DNA of 34,026 nt from Mycobacterium sp. (GTDB lineage: Bacteria > Actinomycetota > Actinomycetes > Mycobacteriales > Mycobacteriaceae), in the NCBI GenBank assembly GCA_003165155.1, contig PLSK01000315.1:1-34026 (forward strand), written 5' to 3'. The first letter of the stretch is position 1. The number at the start of each line of letters is the position of its first letter. The notes beneath the pieces are model-generated. The model was not told the DNA's origin and made no database searches. It saw only the letters and a program-made list of their open reading frames with translations. Shown here in pieces: positions 7,528 to 15,661 of this stretch. The translations under genes were made by a program, and so were the position numbers.

Positions 7528-9302
7528 CCGCTCGAGCCGCCGCTGGAAGCGTCGGCGTGCAGCAATGGCCGCAGCCGTGCGGTTTTGTCGTCCGTCCACC
7601 CCGGCGGAGACAGCACCGCAGCCCAGCCGTTGGCAACATCGGCAACGTAATGATGGCCGTGCCCGTCCGGCACGTCCACGGCCACCGCCATGTCAGCCGA
7701 GACCTGCAGGAACGTCACCACCGGGATCCAGCGCGTCTGAGGCAGTACGTCGTAGCCCCGCTGCTCCTTCAGCCAATCGGGTTTGCTGAACAGCAGGTCG
7801 GGAGTCCACCAGGCGATCGGGTCGGAGGCGTGCTGTAAATACACCACCCGCGGGCGGTCCCACATCGGATCGGGGCGCATCAGATTGCTTGGGCGAGCAA
7901 CGAACCGAACGTTTTTGCCGTGGTCGTAGATCGGCAGCCACTGCGGCGAACCGGCATCGCGTCTGGCGGTCAGGTCGGTCCAGATGGTGTTGTTGAACGT
8001 CGGCCCGCTGAACAAGGCGCCGCCGGTGCGCGCCAGGACGTTGTTCAGGCTCATGAAGGGCGCCTCGCCGCCGAACGATCCCAGGCTTTCGCCGAACACG
8101 ACCAGCTTCGGACGTTGGCCTTCGGGCATATGGCGGACGAGCTTGTCGACCGCCTCGAACAGCGCCTGGCCCGCGCGTCGGGCATTTTCTTTGTCCACCA
8201 GGAAAGACAGCCAGCTGGGCAAAAACGAGTACTGCATGCTCACGATCGCGGTGTTGCCGTTGTACATGTATTCCAGCGAGTCGGCTTCGGCCTGGTTGAT
8301 CCACCCGGTGCCGGTGGTGGTGCCCACCGCGACGACGGCGCGCTGCAGTCCGCCAGTGCGCTGCAGTTCACGGGCCGCCAATTCCGCGGTCGACGTGATG
8401 TCCTTCGCCGAGCTCAGGCCCGCGTAAGCCCGGATCGGCTCGACGGCCGGGGCTTCGTTGAATGCGGTGAGTTTCTCGACGCTCGGGCCGGCCTTTACAA
8501 AGATTCGGCCCTGGTGGCCCAACGACTCCCACGACACAAATGACCCCGGGCCCCCCGACCGCAGCGGAGTCGTCGGTCGCGAGCTGTCGGGTGTCATCTC
8601 GTCGTTCACGGATTCGAAGGTGTTGTTCATGGTGCGCATGGCGAACTTGAGCACGACCCCGTTGAGCACCGTGACAGTCAGCACCGCGAGCAGAACCACC
8701 ACGATGGTCGCGGAGAGGCGAAATGGCGCGATCCGGTCGACCTGACCGACCAGAAAGCGCACGATTTTGCGGACGAACTGCCCGATTTCGACCAGCGTGA
8801 ACAACACCACCACCGAAAGGACTGCGGCGAAAGGGTAGTCATACCACTTGAGGTGTTCGACCCCCATCAGGTCGCGCACCTGGTCCTGCCAGACGTGGAA
8901 CCAGATCGCCATCAGCACCATGCCGACAACGCCGAGCGGGATCAGCACCAGCCACGCCCAGCGCGGGGGTGGTGGGCTGGAATCTTTCATGCGCATGTAT
9001 TGGACAAGCCAGACGGCGAAGACGCCCAGCCCATAGCCGCTGGCGCCGGAAGACCCACTGACCAGGCCTTGGAACAGTGCGCCGCGCGGTAGCAGGGACG
9101 GGGTCATCGAAAAAAAGATGAAGATCAGGCCGACCGCCGTGCCGGTGAACGTGTAATGGCGCACCCACCAATGATTTTCGGCCCAGCGAGAGCGACGCGC
9201 GGGGCTGGGATCGGGTTTGGCTTCCGGGCCGGCTTCCGTCGATCCTTCCGCGCTGGTTGATCCGTCGCCGGCGGCGGTCGTCGCAGAACCTGGGTCGCTC
9301 AT
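7524..9302 (-). CDS. Membrane-bound alpha/beta-hydrolase (Rv1069c-like, Abhydrolase_9 family)
   Basis: 592 residues. A Ser/Thr/Glu-rich cytosolic N-terminus (about 1-45) precedes four or five hydrophobic segments in the first 210 residues (for example TAVGLIFIFFSMTPSLL, AWLVLIPLGVVGMVLMAIWF and IVVVLLAVLTVTVLNGVVL). A C-terminal alpha/beta-hydrolase domain follows, with nucleophile elbow G-E-S406-L-G and a late HASDPIAWW segment. This matches the Abhydrolase_9 N- and C-terminal family pair found in actinobacteria. A membrane-anchored lipase or esterase is likely; substrate unknown. ATG 9302 is 9 bases after the echA8 stop with an AGGA site upstream, so it is the third gene of the echA9-echA8 operon. 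Confidence 0.87.
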   Translation of the reverse strand: MSDPGSATTAAGDGSTSAEGSTEAGPEAKPDPSPARRSRWAENHWWVRHYTFTGTAVGLIFIFFSMTPSLLPRGALFQGLVSGSSGASGYGLGVFAVWLVQYMRMKDSSPPPPRWAWLVLIPLGVVGMVLMAIWFHVWQDQVRDLMGVEHLKWYDYPFAAVLSVVVLFTLVEIGQFVRKIVRFLVGQVDRIAPFRLSATIVVVLLAVLTVTVLNGVVLKFAMRTMNNTFESVNDEMTPDSSRPTTPLRSGGPGSFVSWESLGHQGRIFVKAGPSVEKLTAFNEAPAVEPIRAYAGLSSAKDITSTAELAARELQRTGGLQRAVVAVGTTTGTGWINQAEADSLEYMYNGNTAIVSMQYSFLPSWLSFLVDKENARRAGQALFEAVDKLVRHMPEGQRPKLVVFGESLGSFGGEAPFMSLNNVLARTGGALFSGPTFNNTIWTDLTARRDAGSPQWLPIYDHGKNVRFVARPSNLMRPDPMWDRPRVVYLQHASDPIAWWTPDLLFSKPDWLKEQRGYDVLPQTRWIPVVTFLQVSADMAVAVDVPDGHGHHYVADVANGWAAVLSPPGWTDDKTARLRPLLHADASSGGSSG

Positions 9303-9311
9303 TGAAACGTC

Positions 9312-10106
9312 CTACCGGTGGGTGAAGTTGGGAGGGCGTTTCTCGACGAACGCCGCCATTCCCTCGGACTGGTCCTCGGTCGCGAACGACGAATGAAACA
9401 GCCGCCGCTCGTAGAGAAGCCCTTCGGCCAGAGTGGATTCGAAAGCCCGGTTGACTGCTTCCTTGGCCATCCGGGCTGCCGAAAGCGACATCTGCGAAAT
9501 GGTGGTCGCGACTGCTTTAGCCTCGGTCAGCAAGTCATCGGCCGGCACCACCCGCGAAACCAGGCCGCTTCGTTCGGCTTCGGCAGCATCGATCGTGCGA
9601 CCGGTCAAGATGAGGTCCATGGCCTTGGCCTTGCCAATAGCCCGGGTCAACCGCTGCGAGCCGCCCATGCCCGGCAGCACACCGAGTTTGATCTCCGGCT
9701 GGCCGAACTTCGCCGTGTCGGCGGCGATCAGCAGGTCACACATCATCGCGAGCTCGCAGCCGCCGCCAAGTGCATGCCCCGCCACGGCGGCGATCGTCGG
9801 GGTACGCACGGCGGCCAGCTTGCCCCAGGTGGCGAAGAAGTCGGAACCGAACGCGTCGGCGAAGGTCAGGTCGGCCATTTCCTTGATGTCGGCACCGGCG
9901 GCGAATGCCTTGGCCGAACCGGTGATGATGATCGCACCGATGCCGGGGTCGTGGTCCAGTTCGGTTGCAGCGCTGGTTAATTCGTTCATCACCTGGCTGT
10001 TGAGCGCATTGAGCGCCTTGGGCCGGTTCAGCGTGATGATCGCGACCCGCTCCTCGCGGTCGACCAGGATGGTTTCGTACTCGGTTTTATCTCCTGCGGA
10101 TGCCAC
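9312..10106 (-). CDS. echA8: Enoyl-CoA hydratase EchA8
   Basis: Crotonase fold, 264 residues, very close in pattern to M. tuberculosis EchA8 (257 residues). It has the oxyanion segment [22 protein letters not shown] with the first catalytic Glu, and [15 protein letters not shown] with the second. It hydrates trans-2-enoyl-CoA to 3-hydroxyacyl-CoA in fatty acid beta-oxidation, in the cytosol. GTG 10106 is preferred, with AAAGG 8 bases upstream; TTG 10109 is one codon earlier. The start lies 13 bases after the echA9 stop, so it is in the same operon. The N-terminus is a few residues longer than in EchA8 of M. tuberculosis. Confidence 0.95.
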   Translation of the reverse strand: MASAGDKTEYETILVDREERVAIITLNRPKALNALNSQVMNELTSAATELDHDPGIGAIIITGSAKAFAAGADIKEMADLTFADAFGSDFFATWGKLAAVRTPTIAAVAGHALGGGCELAMMCDLLIAADTAKFGQPEIKLGVLPGMGGSQRLTRAIGKAKAMDLILTGRTIDAAEAERSGLVSRVVPADDLLTEAKAVATTISQMSLSAARMAKEAVNRAFESTLAEGLLYERRLFHSSFATEDQSEGMAAFVEKRPPNFTHR

Positions 10107-10119
10107 CAACCCTGCCTTT

Positions 10120-11178
10120 CTAGAAATTCAAATCGTCGTCGACCGGAGCGAAATACGCGTCGACATCGGCCGCGGTGACTGCGGACAGCGACGCCGGAGA
10201 CCACTTCGGATTGCGATCTTTGTCGATTAGTTGCGCGCGGATGCCCTCAACCAGATCGTGCGAACGCACGGACGCTGACGACACCCGATAGTCCTGCTGC
10301 AGAACATCTTCCAGTGTCTCGAGTTCTGCGGCGCGACGCACGGCCTGCAGCGTCACCGATAGCGCGATGGGGGAGCGGCTGGCGATCAGGTCTGCGGCGT
10401 CTTGAGCAGGTCCGGCCCCATTTCCCCCAAATGCCCGCAACCGTGCGATGATGTCTTCGACCGTGTCACCGGCATAGCACCGATCAATCCAACCACGTTG
10501 TGCGGCAAGTTCACTGGCTGGTGGTTCGACGGCGTGGGCGGCCAGGGCGCTCGGGACGCCGTCATCGATGATCGCTTGGGTGAATGCGTCGAGTTGGTCG
10601 TGCGGAACGTAGTGGTCGGCGAATCCCATCGCGATGGCGTCAGCGCCGGAAAACGGCGCCCCGGTCAGCGCGGCGTGCAGACCAAGCCCGCCCGGCGCCC
10701 GGGACAGCAGAAACGCCCCGCCGACGTCGGGGATGAAGCCGATGCCGACCTCAGGCATTCCCATCTTCGTCGTTTCGGTCACCACCCGGACGTTCGCGTG
10801 CGCGGCAACGCCGACTCCGCCGCCCATCACGATGCCGTCCATCAACGACACGTAGGGCTTGGCGAAGCGGCCGATGTGGCCGTTGAGCAGATACTCGTCG
10901 CGCCAGAAACGCCGTGCTTGCACGCCGCCATCGCGGGCGCTGTGATAAATCGCGACGACGTCGCCGCCGGCGCACAGTCCGCGTTCCCCGGCGCCGGACA
11001 GCACCACCGCTCGCACCGCGTCGTCGGCTTCCCAGCGGGAGAGGACGGCGCTGAGCGTGTCGACCATCTGCTGGTTCAGCGAGTTGATCGCCCTGGGGCG
11101 GTTGAGCGTGATGCGGCCGACGCCACCGTCGACGCGGGTCACGACCTCTTCGGAATCCCCAGTCACGCCGCTCGCCAC
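10120..11178 (-). CDS. echA9: Enoyl-CoA hydratase / 3-hydroxyisobutyryl-CoA hydrolase family EchA9
   Basis: 352 residues, longer than a plain crotonase and of the 3-hydroxyisobutyryl-CoA hydrolase (ECH_2) type. It has [32 protein letters not shown] and [14 protein letters not shown], where Glu and Asp are catalytic, plus the C-terminal [21 protein letters not shown] signature. The family hydrolyses 3-hydroxyisobutyryl-CoA in valine degradation, but the H37Rv orthologue is named as a hydratase; the activity is not settled. GTG 11178 is chosen because AAAGGAGG (11187-11194) lies 8 bases upstream. A longer reading to 11247 has no such site and its added residues do not look conserved. First gene of the echA9-echA8-hydrolase operon. 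Confidence 0.92.
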   Translation of the reverse strand: MASGVTGDSEEVVTRVDGGVGRITLNRPRAINSLNQQMVDTLSAVLSRWEADDAVRAVVLSGAGERGLCAGGDVVAIYHSARDGGVQARRFWRDEYLLNGHIGRFAKPYVSLMDGIVMGGGVGVAAHANVRVVTETTKMGMPEVGIGFIPDVGGAFLLSRAPGGLGLHAALTGAPFSGADAIAMGFADHYVPHDQLDAFTQAIIDDGVPSALAAHAVEPPASELAAQRGWIDRCYAGDTVEDIIARLRAFGGNGAGPAQDAADLIASRSPIALSVTLQAVRRAAELETLEDVLQQDYRVSSASVRSHDLVEGIRAQLIDKDRNPKWSPASLSAVTAADVDAYFAPVDDDLNF

Positions 11179-11478
11179 GTTCTGAGCCTCCTTTCTCGGA
11201 TTCCCCGACGGAATACCGTGCAAGATTCCTGAGAATCCCGCCTGCACCTGCTGCCCAAAGAAGCTGCCCAGGGGGCTGCCCGAGCCTCGACCAGCAATCT
11301 AGATCGTTGCCAGTGCAGCGCTGCTCGCGGGTAAGGGTTTATGTTTATCCCCGACGACAACATCCGAATCCCGGAATGCCCAGATAACGGCAGCTCCGCT
11401 GGGAACCGGGGCGGGCCGTTGATCGTTGAGTCTGTGTTCGTACAGCTCGAACTCACAGCCATCAGAGAGGATCCGACG
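11179..11478. other. Divergent control region between echA9 and the YccA-like gene
   Basis: This 300-base gap holds the echA9 ribosome site (11187-11194) and the YccA ribosome site AGAGAGG (11464-11470). An 8-base palindrome ATCTAGAT near 11297-11304 gives a reverse-strand TAGATT -10 candidate at 11296-11301 for echA9. A short inverted repeat GATTC-CTGA-GAATC lies near 11224-11237. I see no further gene. Confidence 0.4.
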
Positions 11479-12333
11479 GTGCGGGAGACTAGCAACCCGG
11501 TTTTTCGTTCCCTGCCTAAAGGGCGGGGCGGATACGCGCAATTCGGTACTGGCGCGGCCCAGGTGCAGCAGGGGTATTACCAAGCGGACCCCTACGCTGC
11601 TCCCTATCAGGAGACCAAGGCTTCGCGCCCCCTGACCATCGACGACGTTGTCACCAAGACCGGCATCACGCTGGCCGTGCTGATGGCCTCGGCCGTCGTC
11701 TCCTTCTTCCTGGCGGAAGCCCGCCCGCAGCTGGCGGCTCCCTTGACCTTGATCGGCGCGCTGGGCGGCTTCGTGTTGGTGATGATCGCTACCTTCGGCC
11801 GCAAGCAGGACAGCCCCGCGATCGTGCTCGGCTACGCGGTACTCGAGGGCCTGGCCCTGGGCGCTATTTCGCTGTTGCTGACATTCCACGTATCGCTGGC
11901 AGGCAAGTCGATGAACGCCGGGACGATGATCGGGGAGGCCATCCTCGGCACCTTCGGCGTGTTCTTCGGCATGCTCGTCGTCTACAAGACCGGTGCCATC
12001 CGGGTCACCCCCAAGTTCACCCGCATGGTGGTTGCCGCGCTGTTCGGCGCGGTGTTCCTCATGCTCGGCAACTTCGTGCTGGCGATGTTCGGTGTAGGCG
12101 GCGGCGAGGGCTTGGGCCTGCGCAGCGGCGGACCGATTGCGATCATCTTCTCGCTGGTCATGATCTGCATCGCGGCGTTCTGCTTCCTGATCGACTTCGA
12201 CGCCGCAGACCAGATGATCCGTGCCGGTGCACCGGACAAGGCCGCCTGGGGTATCGCCCTCGGCCTGACCGTGACCCTGGTCTGGCTGTACCTGGAGATC
12301 CTGCGCCTGCTCAGCTACTTCCAGAACGACTAG
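11479..12333 (+). CDS. BI-1/YccA-type integral membrane protein (Rv1072-like)
   Basis: 284 residues from GTG 11479, which has AGAGAGG 8 bases upstream; an upstream ATG at 11341 would add 46 residues with no family resemblance. The first 50 residues are hydrophilic and rich in Gly, Gln and Tyr. Seven hydrophobic segments then fill about residues 65-280, starting with KTGITLAVLMASAVVSFFLAE. The Bax inhibitor-1/YccA family has seven helices with a conserved acidic residue near the end, fitted here by CFLIDFDAADQM. Plasma membrane location; the role in mycobacteria is unknown, possibly ion leak or protease modulation. It is single-gene transcribed and ends at a perfect hairpin terminator. Confidence 0.87.
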   Translation: MRETSNPVFRSLPKGRGGYAQFGTGAAQVQQGYYQADPYAAPYQETKASRPLTIDDVVTKTGITLAVLMASAVVSFFLAEARPQLAAPLTLIGALGGFVLVMIATFGRKQDSPAIVLGYAVLEGLALGAISLLLTFHVSLAGKSMNAGTMIGEAILGTFGVFFGMLVVYKTGAIRVTPKFTRMVVAALFGAVFLMLGNFVLAMFGVGGGEGLGLRSGGPIAIIFSLVMICIAAFCFLIDFDAADQMIRAGAPDKAAWGIALGLTVTLVWLYLEILRLLSYFQND

Positions 12334-12341
12334 CTCTCGAC

Positions 12342-12377
12342 ACAAGAAAGCCGGCACTCTGGTGCCGGCTTTCTTGT
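12342..12377 (+). terminator. Strong intrinsic hairpin terminator after the YccA-like gene
   Basis: Two 16-base arms (12342-12357 and 12362-12377) are exact reverse complements around a 4-base loop TCTG. The 3' arm ends in a T-rich stretch (CTTTCTTGTTTG). It lies 8 bases after the stop codon and is the clearest intrinsic terminator in the window. Confidence 0.9.
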
Positions 12378-12388
12378 TTGCGCCCCCA

Positions 12389-12451
12389 GCGTTGATTCTG
12401 CGCTGAGGGTGCAGGTCGCTCGCACTTTTGCGCCGTAGGCGCAAAGTCAAC
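12389..12451. repeat. 63-bp palindromic repeat element, copy 1
   Basis: It shares length and about 78% of its bases (49 of 63) with copy 2 at 13361-13423. Outer arms are GTTGATTCTGCGC (12391-12403) and GCGCAAAGTCAAC (12439-12451), inverted with two mismatches. Inside the right half is a second palindrome, TTTGCGCC-GTA-GGCGCAAA (12427-12445), perfect over 8 bases per arm. It lies between the YccA terminator and the start of the nuclease-like gene. Confidence 0.75.
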
Positions 12452-12487
12452 TGCCGGTGTCGGTGGTGGCTGCCACCATCGGGCGGC

Positions 12488-13345
12488 ATGGAGGAACTGG
12501 GGAAGCAACCGTTTATCGGCAGCGAGGCACTCGCGGCGGAGCTTGTCACCTGGCATGAGCTGGGCAAGTACTACACGGCGATCATGCCGAACGTCTACCT
12601 CGACAAACGGCTACAGCCATCGCTGCGGCAGCGCAGTTACGCCGCCTGGTTGTGGTCGCACCGGGAGGCGGTGATCGCCGGTGCTGCCGCGTCAGCGCTG
12701 CACCGAGCTAAGTGGGTCGATGATGACGCGCTGGTCGAACTGATCTGGCGCAACGCCAGGGCGCCGCGGGGTGTGAAGACCCGCGCTGAGTTGCTGTGTG
12801 ACGGCGAAACCCAGCTGCACGGCAGCATGCTGGTGACCACACCGGTGCGCACTGCCTTTGACATCGGCAGGCGCGGGAGCCTGGTGCAGGCGGTCGCCAG
12901 GCTTGACGCCCTGGCGCGCGCCACCGACGTCAAAGCCGGCGACGTCGCCGAGCTCGCCGCGCGGCATCCACACACCCGCGGTCTGCGCCAACTGGAGAAG
13001 GCCCTGGACCTCGTCGACGGCGGTGCCCAGTCGCCGAAGGAAACCTGGCTGCGGCTACTGCTGATCAACGCGGGGTTCCCGAAGCCGCGGACTCAGATCC
13101 CCGTGCTCGGCGCGGACGGCTTTCCCAGATACTTCCTCGATATGGGCTGGGAGGACGTCATGCTGGCGGTCGAGTATGACGGCGAACAACATTGGACGGA
13201 TCCACAGCAGTACGCCATCGACGTCGAGCGACTGGAATATGTCGCCCACGCCGGCTGGACCCATATCAGGGTGGTGTCGAAGCACCGGCCCCCCGACGTC
13301 CTTCGCCGCGTTCAGCACGCCTACGACGCGCTGACGACGCGCTGA
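12488..13345 (+). CDS. AbiEi/DUF559-like protein with putative Vsr-type nuclease domain (Rv1073 position)
   Basis: 285 residues from ATG 12488; an earlier in-frame ATG at 12428 would overlap repeat copy 1 and adds an Arg/Trp-rich stretch. The N-terminal half (about 1-160) resembles the winged-helix region of AbiEi-like proteins, with AAASALHRAKWV and TTPVRTAFDIGRR. The C-terminal part (about 180-285) fits DUF559 / Vsr-like endonuclease folds: SPKETWLRLLL, then FLDMGWEDVMLAVEYDGEQHW with the typical Asp and Glu-Tyr-Asp-Gly, then R-L-E-Y and HIRVVSKH. DNA cleavage is inferred, not shown. Position and length fit conserved hypothetical Rv1073 (about 283 residues). It stands alone, bracketed by two 63-bp repeats. 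No partner toxin gene is next to it. Confidence 0.82.
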   Translation: MEELGKQPFIGSEALAAELVTWHELGKYYTAIMPNVYLDKRLQPSLRQRSYAAWLWSHREAVIAGAAASALHRAKWVDDDALVELIWRNARAPRGVKTRAELLCDGETQLHGSMLVTTPVRTAFDIGRRGSLVQAVARLDALARATDVKAGDVAELAARHPHTRGLRQLEKALDLVDGGAQSPKETWLRLLLINAGFPKPRTQIPVLGADGFPRYFLDMGWEDVMLAVEYDGEQHWTDPQQYAIDVERLEYVAHAGWTHIRVVSKHRPPDVLRRVQHAYDALTTR

Positions 13346-13366
13346 TGACGCGCTGATGACGCGTTG
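13323..13366 (+). repeat. Four tandem copies of an 11-bp unit over a stop codon
   Basis: The unit A(C/T)GACGCG(C/T)TG occurs four times in a row at 13323, 13334, 13345 and 13356. The first two copies encode the last residues of the nuclease-like protein, the stop codon uses the 2-3 junction, and the fourth runs into repeat copy 2. Because 11 is not a multiple of 3, each change in copy number would shift the C-terminal frame. Confidence 0.75.
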
Positions 13367-13423
13367 ACTTTGCGCTGACCAGGCGTCGCACTCGCACTTT
13401 TGCGCGGTGGGCGCAGAGTCAAC
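13361..13423. repeat. 63-bp palindromic repeat element, copy 2
   Basis: Second copy of the element at 12389-12451, same orientation and same length. Outer arms GTTGACTTTGCGC (13363-13375) and GCGCAGAGTCAAC (13411-13423) are inverted with one mismatch. The left arm is the exact reverse complement of the right arm of copy 1. It ends 10 bases before the fadA3 stop, so it sits between convergent genes and could act as a terminator. Confidence 0.75.
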
Positions 13424-13433
13424 GTATGAAAAG

Positions 13434-14651
13434 TTAGGACAGCCGCTCGATCACCATCGCCATGCCCTGGCCGCCGCCGACACACATGGTTTCCAGACCG
13501 AACGTCTTGTCGTAGGTCTTGAGGTTGTTCAGCAGCGTGGTGGCGATGCGTGCGCCGGTCATGCCAAATGGGTGACCGAGGGCGATCGCCCCGCCCGACA
13601 CATTCAGCTTGTCCTCGTCGATGCCCAGCTCGCGGGCCGAACCCAGCACCTGGACCGCGAAGGCCTCGTTGATCTCGAACAAATCGATGTCTCCGACCGA
13701 CATGCGCGCCCGCCGCAGCGCCTGCTTGGACGCCTCGATCGGGCCCAGGCCCATGATCTCGGGCGACAGGCCGCTGACCCCGGTGGACACGATGCGGGCC
13801 AGCGGGGTCAGGCCCAGCTCCTTGGCTTTGGTGTCGCTGGTGATCACCAGCGCGGCGGCCCCGTCGTTGAGTGGGCAGGCATTGCCCGCCGTCACGGTGC
13901 CGTTGGGCCGAAACACCGGCTTGAGCTGGCTGATCTTCTCGTAGCTAGTACCCGCTCGTGGGCCGTCGTCGGTGCTGACCGTGCTGCCGTCCGGCAGGGT
14001 GACCGGGCAGATCTCGCGCTCGAAGAACCCGCTCTTGATCGCTTCCTCGGCTCGGTTCTGGCTGCGCACGCCCCAGTGGTCCTGATCTTCGCGACTGATG
14101 CCGGTCATGAGGGCGACGTTTTCCGCGGTCTGACCCATCGCGAGGTAGATATCGGGCACGTTCCCGTCAGCGCGAGGATCGTGCCATTCGTCAGCGCCCG
14201 CGGTCCCGGCGACTGAGCGTTCCTGAGCTTCGCCGAACAGCGGGTTCTTGGTGTCTGGCCATGAGTCGGCGCTGCCCTTGGCGAACCGGGACACTGTCTC
14301 CACGCCAGCGGAGATGAACGCATCGCCTTCACCGGCTTTGATCGCGTGGAAGGCCATCCGTGTGGTCTGCAGCGACGACGAGCAGTACCGATTGACCGTG
14401 GTGCCGGGCAGGAAGTCATAGCCGAGCTCGACGGTGATGGCACGCGCCATGTTGAATCCGGACTCGCCGGCGGGCTGGCCGCAGCCCAAGATGAGGTCGT
14501 CGATCTGGTGCGGGTTCAGCGCGGGCACCTTGTCGAGCGCGGCGCGCACCATCTGTACGGCCAGATCATCGGGCCGCATGCTGACCAGCGACCCCTTCAT
14601 GGCGCGGCCAATCGGCGAGCGGGCAGTTGAGACGATGACAGCTTCTGGCAT
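13434..14651 (-). CDS. fadA3: Acetyl-CoA acetyltransferase / beta-ketothiolase FadA3
   Basis: 405 residues, the same as M. tuberculosis FadA3. The thiolase triad is complete: nucleophile Cys90 (NRYCSSSLQ), His360 (GGAIALGHPFG) and Cys390 (CVGGGQGMAM). The NEAFAVQ segment (about 328-334) supplies the oxyanion-site Asn. It cleaves 3-ketoacyl-CoA with CoA in beta-oxidation, or joins two acetyl-CoA in reverse; direction cannot be read from sequence. ATG 14651 has GAAAGG 8 bases upstream. It runs in the same direction as the GDSL esterase gene upstream, but a 134-base gap with its own -10 candidate suggests a separate promoter. Confidence 0.95.
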   Translation of the reverse strand: MPEAVIVSTARSPIGRAMKGSLVSMRPDDLAVQMVRAALDKVPALNPHQIDDLILGCGQPAGESGFNMARAITVELGYDFLPGTTVNRYCSSSLQTTRMAFHAIKAGEGDAFISAGVETVSRFAKGSADSWPDTKNPLFGEAQERSVAGTAGADEWHDPRADGNVPDIYLAMGQTAENVALMTGISREDQDHWGVRSQNRAEEAIKSGFFEREICPVTLPDGSTVSTDDGPRAGTSYEKISQLKPVFRPNGTVTAGNACPLNDGAAALVITSDTKAKELGLTPLARIVSTGVSGLSPEIMGLGPIEASKQALRRARMSVGDIDLFEINEAFAVQVLGSARELGIDEDKLNVSGGAIALGHPFGMTGARIATTLLNNLKTYDKTFGLETMCVGGGQGMAMVIERLS

Positions 14652-14748
14652 GACTATTACCTTTCAATCCCTTCGAACCTCGCGGGCGCGCCTCAAAAAG
14701 CCGCTCGCCCCGAACCGGGCGGCAGACCCAACCCGACGGGTTAGCACG

Positions 14749-14754
14749 AATCTA
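14749..14754 (-). promoter_or_regulatory. Candidate -10 box for fadA3
   Basis: On the reverse strand this reads TAGATT, about 100 bases upstream of the fadA3 ATG. The direct repeat TTGGTAT-GAC-TTGGTAT (14770-14786) lies in the matching -35 area, but no good -35 hexamer is visible. Confidence 0.35.
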
Positions 14755-14785
14755 GTCGCTACCCACCGGTTGGTATGACTTGGTA

Positions 14786-15649
14786 TCAGGAAGGGACAGG
14801 CGAAGCGGGCGCCGGGCGGTCGATCTTCTCGCCCAGCGCGTCGCGGAGCGCGAACAGCAGCGCATCGGCGGCCAGCGCATACGCGGCCGCCGAGGGGTGG
14901 TAGCCATCGGCCGAGAACATCACCTCGGGCGTGGCCCGGAATTGGGGCGCCATTAGATGCGCCAGCGGGACGGGCATACCGCCGGCCGACTTCACGGCCG
15001 CGGCCTGGGCCCGGGCGAGCTGCAAACCTCGCGCGTGTGCCAGCGAGCGAAGTGGCTGCGGGATGGCGGTGATGACCCCCAGATCCGGGCAGGTACCGAC
15101 GACCACCACCGCGCCGCGGGAGCGCAACTTGCGCACCGTCGTGGACAGCCGCTGGGCGGACTGGCTGATCCCGTTGAGTGCGGTGATGTCGTTGGCGCCG
15201 ATCATCATCACGACCGCGTCCGGCGGCGGTCCGGCCACGAACATCGCATCGACTTGGCCGCGAACACCTTTCGAGGTCGCGCCGACGATGGCCTTGGTGC
15301 TCAATCGGATGCGCTGGCCGGTCTGCTCGGCGAGCCCGCGCGCGATCCGTACGCCCGGCACTTCTTCGGCGCTCGTACAGCCGTACCCGGTGGCCGTCGA
15401 GTCCCCGAAGACCATCAGGTGCAGGTCCGCGGACATGCCGCGCTGCCACCGTTGCACGGGGCCGCCGCCTTGGGCGTAGGCACCGTCGGCTCGGGGCGGG
15501 ATGTCCCAGGACTTCGGAATGACGGTGCGCGCGTGCGTCGCCTGGCTGACCAGCAAGTTGCGTGCGCCCAGATAGGCCGTGCCTGTCGAGGCGAGGGCAC
15601 CTGCTGTGGCCAGGGCGATCGCCGAACGACGTGGCACCCGGATGGTCAC
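14786..15649 (-). CDS. SGNH/GDSL-type esterase (Rv1075c-like)
   Basis: 287 residues with all four SGNH blocks: nucleophile Ser84 in FGDSTATGYG, a block II glycine in AIVGATSKG, Asn153 in GANDITALNG, and Asp248-x-x-His251 in SADGYHPS. A single hydrophobic segment after Arg-Arg (residues 9-28) looks like a signal anchor or uncleaved signal peptide, so the enzyme probably acts outside the membrane. I recall published work on Rv1075c as a GDSL esterase with a Ser-Asp-His triad of the same spacing. The GTG start has a perfect leaderless -10 box upstream. Natural substrate unknown. Confidence 0.9.
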   Translation of the reverse strand: MTIRVPRRSAIALATAGALASTGTAYLGARNLLVSQATHARTVIPKSWDIPPRADGAYAQGGGPVQRWQRGMSADLHLMVFGDSTATGYGCTSAEEVPGVRIARGLAEQTGQRIRLSTKAIVGATSKGVRGQVDAMFVAGPPPDAVVMMIGANDITALNGISQSAQRLSTTVRKLRSRGAVVVVGTCPDLGVITAIPQPLRSLAHARGLQLARAQAAAVKSAGGMPVPLAHLMAPQFRATPEVMFSADGYHPSAAAYALAADALLFALRDALGEKIDRPAPASPVPS

Positions 15650-15655
15650 GCGACC

Positions 15656-15661
15656 ATTTTA
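15656..15661 (-). promoter_or_regulatory. -10 box for the GDSL esterase gene (leaderless)
   Basis: Read on the reverse strand this is TAAAAT, 6 bases before the GTG at 15649, exactly at -12 to -7. No ribosome site lies between. Confidence 0.65.

Noticed and set aside
11299..12567. A 422-codon reverse frame antisense to the YccA-like gene
   Set aside because: Its translation is Gln/His/Asp-rich shadow sequence that crosses a strong terminator and repeat copy 1.
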